A DNA stretch of 64,000 nt from CAZQHK01 sp964593455 (GTDB lineage: Bacteria > Muiribacteriota > CAYSPT01), in contig CAZQHK010000007.1 of NCBI GenBank assembly GCA_964593455.1, positions 67,316-131,315 on the forward strand, written 5' to 3'. Numbering within the stretch: the stretch's first letter is position 1; the number at the start of each line of letters is the position of its first letter. Both the position numbers and the translations under genes were made by a program. Under the pieces are notes generated by a model. That model did no database searches. It had not been told where the DNA came from and saw nothing but the letters and a program-made list of their open reading frames with translations. Shown here piece after piece: positions 8,147 to 14,896 of the stretch.

Positions 8147-9691
8147 ATGAAAGACCTGGAAAATCTTATAGCAAGTGGGGATTCCGCATTTAGGCAATGT
8201 AACTATCCGGATGCGATTAAATCTTACTCTTCAATAATTACGGAAATTGATAGGTATTCGAGTTTTTCTAAATTTCACCAAGAGGCTATCTCTGTTCAAC
8301 GAAAAATAGGATGGTGTTTCTGGTATCTTGGCGAATGGCTGAAAGTTGAGAACCAATTTGGTGAAGCCCTCAGCAAAAGCCTTGCTTTTAATCATTCAGG
8401 TGAACACGCAAAAGCCCTCATGGGTCAAGGATGGATTCTCCTGGCCCGAGGAGTTTTGAAAGCAGCTGAAGAAAAAACCATCGCCGCAAAAGAACAAGTT
8501 TTGATCGATGGTAATCAGGATCTTATTTACCGGCACCGTTATCTTGCCAGCGCGATCACTATACAAAAGGGAGATCTTGAGCAGGCTGAACAGATCAACA
8601 AACGAACTATTTTCGATCTGCAAAAAATAGTTAGTGAATTGCCTATTTCGGAACTAAAACTTCTTTCCGCTTCATTCTGTCATCTGGCACGGATTGAGTT
8701 GATGCAAGGAAACTTTGATAAATCTACCGGTTATATACAGCGTGCTATCGATATCCTTCAGGATTCACCTCCATCGATCGAACAAGGTGAAGCCCAAATG
8801 TACCTTGGAACTGCAAATTCAAAGTTTGGAGATCAGTTGACTGCACTGAAATTCTTGCGTAAAGCCTTGAAAATCTTTATTTCCTGCGGGTCCATTTACC
8901 ATCAGGGAATGGTTTTTGATAGTCTTGGGCAAACATTCCTTTATCTTGAGGATCTCGACCGTGCCCTTTTCTTTTTCAAAAAAAGCCTTGAGATATTTAA
9001 GAAGCTATCAATAAAACACAAAATTGGTTCCCTTTTCGGCAAGATCGGGAATGTTTATATGGCGAAAGAAGATTACCCAACAGCTGAAAAGTATTATATC
9101 AGAGACCTGCTGGCTTCCATGAGAGTCGAAATCCCTCAAAATCAAGCTTACCTTAATAGAAATCTTGGCCGGTTGTTTTTTATCAGGAAGGAAGATCAAA
9201 GCTCAATTTCACATTATCACGAATCTATAACACACTTCCAGATGGCAAAAGATGAGCTGGGTATTGCATCTACATATATCGAGTTGAGTAGAATTATGCT
9301 CGACACCGCACAGTACGAGGAGGCAATCAAACTTTCCGAGCAAGCAATGGAGATATTTACCAGAGTTAACTATCAAATGGGAAAAATGAAAACACATCTT
9401 TTATTTGGTCGGATATATCGTTTATGCAATAGATGCAGTGCCGCACTTCAACATTTAAAAGCTGCTGAAAGTCATTCACAGAAAATGGGAAACCATTCCT
9501 ATAAGGCTAAAATATTACTTGAATACGGGCTGATTAATAAAGATATGGGCAGCAACGAATCTGCCACTAACTTTTTACTTCGAGCACTTCGAGAAGCTCG
9601 TTGTTCTCAACTGCAGGACCTGACGTCACAAATACTGGAACATCTGGCAGAAATTGATATTGTCTGTGTCGCCTCCGAGATAACCGATTAA
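8147..9691 (+). CDS. TPR-repeat protein, no effector domain
   Basis: 514 residues consisting of about ten to eleven tetratricopeptide-like helix pairs, including GDSAFRQCNYPDAIKSYSS (near residue 10), GDQLTALKFLRKALKIF and AQYEEAIKLSEQAMEIFTR. There is no signal peptide, membrane segment or enzymatic domain. Similar arrays form the C-terminal half of multi-domain regulators (class III cyclases, LuxR-type ATPases), so this could be a separated sensor half, but no partner lies next to it. The gene is visibly more AT-rich than its neighbours and begins 85 bases after the IS256 end, which hints at a transferred segment. Function unknown. Confidence 0.75.
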   Translation: MKDLENLIASGDSAFRQCNYPDAIKSYSSIITEIDRYSSFSKFHQEAISVQRKIGWCFWYLGEWLKVENQFGEALSKSLAFNHSGEHAKALMGQGWILLARGVLKAAEEKTIAAKEQVLIDGNQDLIYRHRYLASAITIQKGDLEQAEQINKRTIFDLQKIVSELPISELKLLSASFCHLARIELMQGNFDKSTGYIQRAIDILQDSPPSIEQGEAQMYLGTANSKFGDQLTALKFLRKALKIFISCGSIYHQGMVFDSLGQTFLYLEDLDRALFFFKKSLEIFKKLSIKHKIGSLFGKIGNVYMAKEDYPTAEKYYIRDLLASMRVEIPQNQAYLNRNLGRLFFIRKEDQSSISHYHESITHFQMAKDELGIASTYIELSRIMLDTAQYEEAIKLSEQAMEIFTRVNYQMGKMKTHLLFGRIYRLCNRCSAALQHLKAAESHSQKMGNHSYKAKILLEYGLINKDMGSNESATNFLLRALREARCSQLQDLTSQILEHLAEIDIVCVASEITD

Positions 9692-9742
9692 TTTCATTCA
9701 CTGCTTTTCTATAGATATACATGGGTCTACCGGCTATACCTG

Positions 9743-11266
9743 TTATCTCGTCCAGCTGAACCACCGGTTGAACAATTTTTTAACGATCGGCGTCAGGCGG
9801 GTCCGGTTGAAGGAATCGGCCACCTTACGAATCGCTTCCGCCTGGGTCGGGTATGGGTGTATTACACCGGATATGGACCCGAGCCCCACCTTGCCTTTCA
9901 TAGCCATAGTCACTTCGCTGATCATCTCTCCCGCATGACGAGCCACCATGGTGGCGCCGATGATCTCGCCGCTCCCTGCCCTGACGTGGATCTTTACCAG
10001 TCCTTCTGTTTCGCCGTCGGCGATGGCCCGGTCCACATCGTTCATGGCAACCGAGAAAGTCTTGACCGGGATTCCACGATCATGTGCGTCGCTTTCGTAC
10101 ATTCCGACATGCGCAATCTCGGGATCGGTGTACGTGCACCACGGGATGGTGAGCATACTTGATTTTTTCTTGAACGGGCTCGGGAAAAGAGCGTTCTCCA
10201 GCAAAATTCTCGCTTGGGCGTCGGCGGTGTGCGTGAACTTGAAAGAAGAACAGATGTCCCCGGCGGCAAAGATCCTGGGATTAGTGGACCGGAGCGTGTC
10301 ATCTACCGTAACGCCGCGCTTGTCGTACTCTACCCCTACCTTCTCCAGATCGAGTCCGTCGACATTGGGTACCCTTCCCACAGCGACCAGTATCTCGTCC
10401 ACGGCGATTGTTTGACCGTTATCGTCGGCAGAAAGATACACGATCTTGCCCGCCGCGGTTTTCTCTACTTTTTCCACCTCGATCCCGGTGAGAATGGAGA
10501 TTCCCTCCCGCTTAAACGCTTCCTCGATTATGCGGGCCGCGTCCTGGTCTTCCCGGGCCAGAATATGGGGAGCTTTTTCGATAACGGTCACCTCGGAGCC
10601 AAAACGGCGGAAGGCCTGGGCCAGTTCGCATCCTAGCGGACCGCCGCCAACGACCGCCAGCCGGGAGGGCAGCTTAGTCAGGCCAAACACGGTCTCGTTG
10701 GTGAGAAAGCCGGCTTCGGGCAGTCCCGGTACAGGAAGCTCGAACGCCCGGGCCCCGGTGGCGACGACGGCTTTCTTGAAACGAATGGTCTGCCCGGCAA
10801 CGTCGACGGTGTCAGAGCCGGAAAAACGGCCTTCGCCCAGGAAGATGTCAACTCCCAGATCCCGGAAACGGGAAGCTGAGTCATGATGGCTGATTTCAGC
10901 CCGAAGCCGCCGCATCCGTTCCATGACCGCTGGAAAATCAACGGTCACTACTGATGGTACCGAAATTCCAAATCGGTACGCGGTATTCACGTCGTAGGCC
11001 GCCCGGGACGACCGGATCAAGCATTTGGAAGGGACACAGCCGTAAGCCAGACAGTCTCCGCCCATCAGGTGCTTTTCTACCAGTGCTACCCGGGCGCCAA
11101 GCCCAGCGGCGCCCGCGGCAGCCACTAGCCCGGCAGTGCCGGCGCCGATCACCACCAGGTTGTACCGTCCGGCGGGGGTGGGATTAATCCAGTCCGATGG
11201 ATGCACATTGGCGACCATAGCCTGATTGTATTCATCATCCGGAACTACCTTCACAATATCCGTCAT
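9743..11266 (-). CDS. FAD-dependent pyridine nucleotide-disulfide oxidoreductase (mercuric reductase-like)
   Basis: 507 residues. After a 35-residue N-terminal extension comes the FAD-binding VVIGAGTAGLVAAAGAAGLG, then the redox-active pair in GGDCLAYGCVPSK (Cys-x4-Cys), the NAD(P) motif VVGGGPLGCELAQAF, and the second FAD motif RIFAAGDIC. The dimerisation domain has the His-Pro-x-x-x-Glu active-site segment HPYPTQAEA. The C-terminal cysteine pair that binds Hg(II) in true MerA is absent, so mercury reduction is unlikely. It starts three bases after a TVP38 gene with GAGGTGAG before the ATG. TVP38/mercuric-reductase-like pairs recur in many bacteria without a settled role. Confidence 0.85.
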   Translation of the reverse strand: MTDIVKVVPDDEYNQAMVANVHPSDWINPTPAGRYNLVVIGAGTAGLVAAAGAAGLGARVALVEKHLMGGDCLAYGCVPSKCLIRSSRAAYDVNTAYRFGISVPSVVTVDFPAVMERMRRLRAEISHHDSASRFRDLGVDIFLGEGRFSGSDTVDVAGQTIRFKKAVVATGARAFELPVPGLPEAGFLTNETVFGLTKLPSRLAVVGGGPLGCELAQAFRRFGSEVTVIEKAPHILAREDQDAARIIEEAFKREGISILTGIEVEKVEKTAAGKIVYLSADDNGQTIAVDEILVAVGRVPNVDGLDLEKVGVEYDKRGVTVDDTLRSTNPRIFAAGDICSSFKFTHTADAQARILLENALFPSPFKKKSSMLTIPWCTYTDPEIAHVGMYESDAHDRGIPVKTFSVAMNDVDRAIADGETEGLVKIHVRAGSGEIIGATMVARHAGEMISEVTMAMKGKVGLGSISGVIHPYPTQAEAIRKVADSFNRTRLTPIVKKLFNRWFSWTR

Positions 11267-11268
11267 GC

Positions 11269-12018
11269 TCAGCTCACCTCTTTTACCGGAAGCTCGTCTT
11301 CGACCTCCGTGTCGCCGCCATCGTCTTCAATCTTATTTTTCGCCATCTTTACCAGGAACACCAGCACTACGATAACAGCCGCCAGCACACCGAGCAGTCC
11401 CCACGGTATCTCTCCTTTAGCTATTCCGCTGGTTATGGCGTCGGCCCCCACCACGTAAAGCACGGTCCCCGGCAGCATGCACAACCAGGACCAGAGGACA
11501 TAGGTCCAGAACGACACCCTGGTCAGCCCGAACCCGTAGTTGAGCAGGTTAAAGGGAAAGATCGGCACCAGCCGCGTGATAGCTACGATGATCGCGCCGT
11601 GCCGGCCGGTCATTTCGTCCAGTTTTCTAAACGTATCATTACCCGCCAGCCAGCCTTCCACCGATTGCCGGGCAAAGTATCGGGCCACCAGAAAAGCCAG
11701 GCCGGCGCCCAGGGTGGAGGCGATACTGACACATACCACTCCCAGTGTGGAACCGAACAAGATTCCGGCACCGGCCGTCAAAGCCGATCCCGGGAGCGCC
11801 GCCACGGTAGCCACGGCGTAAAGCCCGATAAAGGCCACCGGTCCCCACGGTCCTAGCGACTCGATCCAGGTACGCATCTTCTTCAGATAGTCTCCAAGAT
11901 CAAACACGGTAGCGACGATCATGATAGTGGCCACCACACATAAGAGGGCTACCGGCCGGCACCAACCGTGCTTTTTCCCGGTTTGTTTTTTTTCGGCTAC
12001 GCTTTCTCCTATGCTCAT
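11269..12018 (-). CDS. TVP38/TMEM64-family (DedA-like) membrane protein
   Basis: 249 residues. It has one N-terminal membrane segment followed by the TVP38/SNARE-associated core: VATVAALPGSALTAGAGILFG, LVARYFARQ, and the amphipathic re-entrant-type block AITRLVPIFPFNLLNYGFGL. A C-terminal helix (LLGVLAAVIVVLVFLV) is followed by an acidic tail. The family comprises putative lipid scramblases or transporters related to DedA and VTT-domain proteins. It sits in a tight minus-strand group: DUF547 ends 21 bases upstream and the flavin oxidoreductase follows within three bases. Confidence 0.85.
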   Translation of the reverse strand: MSIGESVAEKKQTGKKHGWCRPVALLCVVATIMIVATVFDLGDYLKKMRTWIESLGPWGPVAFIGLYAVATVAALPGSALTAGAGILFGSTLGVVCVSIASTLGAGLAFLVARYFARQSVEGWLAGNDTFRKLDEMTGRHGAIIVAITRLVPIFPFNLLNYGFGLTRVSFWTYVLWSWLCMLPGTVLYVVGADAITSGIAKGEIPWGLLGVLAAVIVVLVFLVKMAKNKIEDDGGDTEVEDELPVKEVS

Positions 12019-12039
12019 GCGCTCACTTTCTTTGCCATA

Positions 12040-12963
12040 TCACTGTTGCTCATTCAAACCCCAGTCATAGCTGAGATACTTGATTCGATAGGTCCCCGTC
12101 CGCAGGTATTCACGATCATCTTCTGACACGTAACGGTTGATGAAATTGAGCACGGAGCGCTCATTGTCATCTAACCAGGCAAAGGTGCTTTCGGTTCCGA
12201 ACCGGCCGATAAAATCTTCGCCGAACCACGAGAAGATCGAAGACAGATAAACCCGATTCTTGTTCCGGTCGATAGAAAAGTTTTCCGGTTTCGCCAGGAA
12301 CTGCCGTGTCTGGTTATCAAGCTGTTCATCCAAGTTCCCGGCGTTAAACGGTGCCGATCCGAGCGATGGGCAACCCATAGAGGCGCAGTTCAAGGCCATA
12401 TGAATTCTGGGCTCGTCAAACTTCTGGCGAAGAATGTTATGCTCGATGGTGTTGAGAGTAACACGCTTTCCCATCACCGTGTGTTCGAGTTTGTCCCACA
12501 CACCGGCTATCTGGCGTATGCTGTTTTTGGGAAACCGGATGGAAGCCAGCAGGCGTGACTTGATCGGGTAGTTATCGATAATCGCCCGTAACGTTAAAGC
12601 GTTGTAAGCGTTGATCCAGAACGCAATCTTCTTCCGTTTACTCCACCGGTCGAATTGTTCCCTGTTCAGTCCGGCCAGGCTAGCAACGAAATTATCGAGA
12701 CCGTGCCGGTCTTCTTTCAAAGCCCGGTAGGCTACCAAACCCTGGCTGTTGACGTGCCGCGACAAGGCTGCGCTGAATTCATGGTAGAAACCATCTTTCA
12801 CCCCGGATTTCGGCGATCGGTTATCCTGCAGCGTGTTCTCCTGGGAATAGACCGGCCCCGGGCCGCACGGAACAAAACAAGGCAGAACCAGACTGCAGCA
12901 GAACATGAGTATCCCCCAAATACCAAACTTCAAGCAGAACGATCCGGATCGTTTTGTTTTCAT
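12040..12963 (-). CDS. DUF547 secreted protein
   Basis: 307 residues from the ATG at 12963, which has GGGAGGTGGGG directly upstream. A longer frame to 12987 would run into the preceding gene. The N-terminus has a basic start and a hydrophobic stretch (GIWGILMFCCSLVLPCFV), so it is exported. The rest is DUF547: KIAFWINAYNALTLRAIIDNY, a stretch ending LNTIEHNILR, and IHMALNCASMGCPSL with its conserved cysteines. Function of DUF547 is not established. Its place between a rhodanese lipoprotein and a TVP38/oxidoreductase pair suggests an envelope-associated redox or sulfur role, which is inference. Confidence 0.85.
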   Translation of the reverse strand: MKTKRSGSFCLKFGIWGILMFCCSLVLPCFVPCGPGPVYSQENTLQDNRSPKSGVKDGFYHEFSAALSRHVNSQGLVAYRALKEDRHGLDNFVASLAGLNREQFDRWSKRKKIAFWINAYNALTLRAIIDNYPIKSRLLASIRFPKNSIRQIAGVWDKLEHTVMGKRVTLNTIEHNILRQKFDEPRIHMALNCASMGCPSLGSAPFNAGNLDEQLDNQTRQFLAKPENFSIDRNKNRVYLSSIFSWFGEDFIGRFGTESTFAWLDDNERSVLNFINRYVSEDDREYLRTGTYRIKYLSYDWGLNEQQ

Positions 12964-12980
12964 TTCCCCACCTCCCGTTT

Positions 12981-13523
12981 CTACCATACCGCCTCGTACT
13001 CTTCAGGCAACAGGTTCCATTGCTCACCATAGACATGCACGCGTCGGGTATTCTTTCCATTTTTGACGAATGGCCTGCCGGCATGGGCCCAGGCCAGGAC
13101 CCCGCCTTCGAGGTTGAAGGCCTTAAACCCATCGGCTGCCAGGTCCACAGTGTAGTATCCGCTACGTTTGCCGGCGGTACAGTAGACAACGACTGTCAGG
13201 TGTCGGTATGATTCGATTTCCCGCTCAAACGCCTCGCGGGTGACGGCTCCGGGGAGCATGGAGACCCGCCATTCTTTCGGTTCACGTTCGTCAACGAGTA
13301 TGACGTTTTCCGTCTCCTGCAAAGTCAGCAATTCCCGGACGGAAAGATCAGGAATATCCGGAAACTCTTTCAGATATTCCCGGTACATGTGTTCGATCCT
13401 GTCCAGCCGGGTTTTATCAGAAGAAGGAGTTGAGCGGCAACCAGGCAGGCAGGTGATGCTGAAGACGATCATAAGGAAGGAAAGCACATATTTATTGACC
13501 GCCATACCGGCCCACCTTCTCAT
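12981..13523 (-). CDS. Rhodanese-domain lipoprotein
   Basis: 180 residues from the chosen ATG. Starts at 13544 and 13505 are also possible; the last gives the most compact signal peptide and has AAGGTGG upstream. The hydrophobic segment VLSFLMIVFSITCLPGC ends in a lipobox, so the protein should be lipid-anchored. A single rhodanese domain follows, with VILVDEREPKEWRVSMLPGA and the active-site loop VVYCTAGKRSG (catalytic Cys, then the x-x-G-x-R-S cradle). The family moves sulfane sulfur or acts as a sulfur/cyanide carrier. The stop codon lies 17 bases before the DUF547 start, so they are co-transcribed. Confidence 0.85.
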   Translation of the reverse strand: MRRWAGMAVNKYVLSFLMIVFSITCLPGCRSTPSSDKTRLDRIEHMYREYLKEFPDIPDLSVRELLTLQETENVILVDEREPKEWRVSMLPGAVTREAFEREIESYRHLTVVVYCTAGKRSGYYTVDLAADGFKAFNLEGGVLAWAHAGRPFVKNGKNTRRVHVYGEQWNLLPEEYEAVW

Positions 13524-13579
13524 GATGTTCTCACTTTCCACCATCTGTCAAAACACTAATAATCATTCTTATTATCCGC

Positions 13580-14083
13580 CTAAGATGAAAACGATTTTTT
13601 TATTCCATTTGTTCCACGAAACGGCATGATCAGCAGGTTTGTTCCCGGTTTGAGGTAACCGGAGACACCGATTATCAGGTCAGACTGCCGGATATCAAGA
13701 AGCGCCGTCAAGTGGATCCGGTCCCACCAGATAAAGATGGAGGAGCAGTTGGACTTTGACTGTGCTTCGATACTGGAGTGGTGAATCCCGTGAATCCGCC
13801 ACAAAACGGGAACGAGATGGTTGATTCGATGCCAGTAGTAGAAGGAGAGGTCCATCAGCAAAAATCCCAGCGCAAATCCGGCGGCCGTGGGAAGGTCCGC
13901 CAGGTGAAGCAGACCGACAGCCTTTTTTCCCGACCAGGCCACCAATTTCATAGCAACCGGTTTTACCACCAGCGCCCCGACCGTGAACACAAACAATGAC
14001 ATGATCACGTTGACGGCGAACCGGCAGGCCAGTGGCCGTGTTACGTTCCTGAGCGGGAGGAGATTTTCAAAAAGCAGCAGCAA
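13580..14083 (-). pseudogene. Sterol desaturase/fatty acid hydroxylase family, internally deleted
   Basis: The frame encodes 167 residues, where family members usually have about 250 or more. The first two metal-binding histidine clusters are present (YYWHRINHLVPVLWRIHGIHHSS). But HGIHHSS runs directly into SIFIWWDRI, which in intact proteins follows the third, C-terminal HxxHH cluster (pattern HHS...SNY..IL..WDRLF). This looks like deletion between the second and third clusters by recombination at their similar HHS codons. The only usable start is a TTG without a clear ribosome binding site, and the usual first membrane helix is missing. An active di-iron centre is not expected. Confidence 0.65.
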
Positions 14084-14171
14084 ATCTTAATCTTTTAAAT
14101 CTCGTGACCTCACTTTCTATATTGTTACTCACTAAATACTAAACAAACCCAGAAATTCAGTATAGAAAATT

Positions 14172-14200
14172 TCAAATGTTTAAATGCCAAGCCTGACCCC
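14172..14200 (+). repeat. Dispersed repeat, family A, copy 4
   Basis: TCAAATGTTTAAATGCCAAG followed by CCTGACCCC. It differs from the consensus by three bases in the GTTAGG/GCCAAG segment. It lies in the 189-base gap between the broken desaturase and the STAS gene, next to a 15-base tandem duplication at 14237-14266. Confidence 0.7.
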
Positions 14201-14236
14201 CAGTGGAAAACAGTCAAGCCGGCGAAAGACTCGGCT

Positions 14237-14266
14237 GGCTGTAGATGAACAGGCTGTGGATGAACA
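14237..14266 (+). repeat. 15-bp tandem duplication
   Basis: GGCTGTAGATGAACA at 14237-14251 is followed at once by GGCTGTGGATGAACA at 14252-14266, one base different. It lies just beyond the stop of the STAS gene. Confidence 0.7.
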
Positions 14267-14272
14267 TGAAAA

Positions 14273-14635
14273 TCAGCTGAAGAAAGAGATAGCCTCTTCG
14301 CAGTCGGTATGGATGGTTATAGTTTCCTCAATCTGAATGGAGCTGATGATTTGACGCAGACCCGGTCCCACATTGCAGAGGCTTAGGCGCCCGCCTTTTG
14401 CCGCCACCTGTTCGGTCATAGCCACGATAATACCCCAGGCGGAGCTGGCCAGATAGCTCACTTCGGACAGGTCGACGACAAACCTGATGTAGCCGTCGCG
14501 GAACAACTTTCTGAGAGTTTCCTGGAAAATCGAGGAGTTGGACTCATCTATGTTTTTATCCGGTGTGATGATAATAGTTCTGTTCACTTCCCGGTAGGGA
14601 ATCAGGTCGGCTGTTTTCATTTTTTCTTTACTCAT
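14273..14635 (-). CDS. STAS-domain anti-sigma factor antagonist-like protein
   Basis: 120 residues forming a single STAS domain. The hallmark segment VVDLSEVSYLASSAWGIIV (about residues 54-72) carries the serine that is phosphorylated by anti-sigma kinases in SpoIIAA/RsbV relatives. The start is the ATG at 14635, with GTGAGGG about nine bases upstream; a TTG one codon earlier is possible. No anti-sigma kinase or sigma factor lies beside it. The response regulator at 22342-23037 once carried an RsbU-like phosphatase domain, the usual partner of such proteins, but that domain is now deleted. Confidence 0.85.
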   Translation of the reverse strand: MSKEKMKTADLIPYREVNRTIIITPDKNIDESNSSIFQETLRKLFRDGYIRFVVDLSEVSYLASSAWGIIVAMTEQVAAKGGRLSLCNVGPGLRQIISSIQIEETITIHTDCEEAISFFS

Positions 14636-14793
14636 CAAAATACACCCTCACTAAAGGCAACAAGATAACAGTGCACTCACCTTGGTTATCAGTTTACCAG
14701 GTAAGACACTATTACACTATCTGTAAAATGCCTGAAAATAACTATGGTAATTTTACTTAAATGGAGTACTTAAATACTCAGTTGTCACGAGAG

Positions 14794-14893
14794 AAAAACA
14801 GCCAGCACGCATATTCCACCGGTCTCCGTCGTGAGGACATGGAGGCAAGTGCATCCGGGTCCGGAAGAGGATGATTGGTGAAATTTGCTGGCT
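14794..14893 (-). terminator. Possible terminator with long structured loop after the HEAT/pilin operon
   Basis: Read on the minus strand, AGCCAGCA (14886-14893) pairs perfectly with TGCTGGCT (14800-14807), and a T-run follows (14794-14798). The loop is about 78 bases, unusually long, and contains a smaller TCCGGGTCCGGA palindrome. The stem starts four bases after the HEAT gene stop. It could be a terminator or a 3' stability structure. Confidence 0.35.
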
Positions 14894-14896
14894 AAA

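Noticed and set aside
9743..11266. Mercuric reductase
   Set aside because: The redox pair and FAD motifs fit the superfamily, but the C-terminal vicinal cysteines and N-terminal heavy-metal domain of MerA are absent, and no mer genes are nearby.
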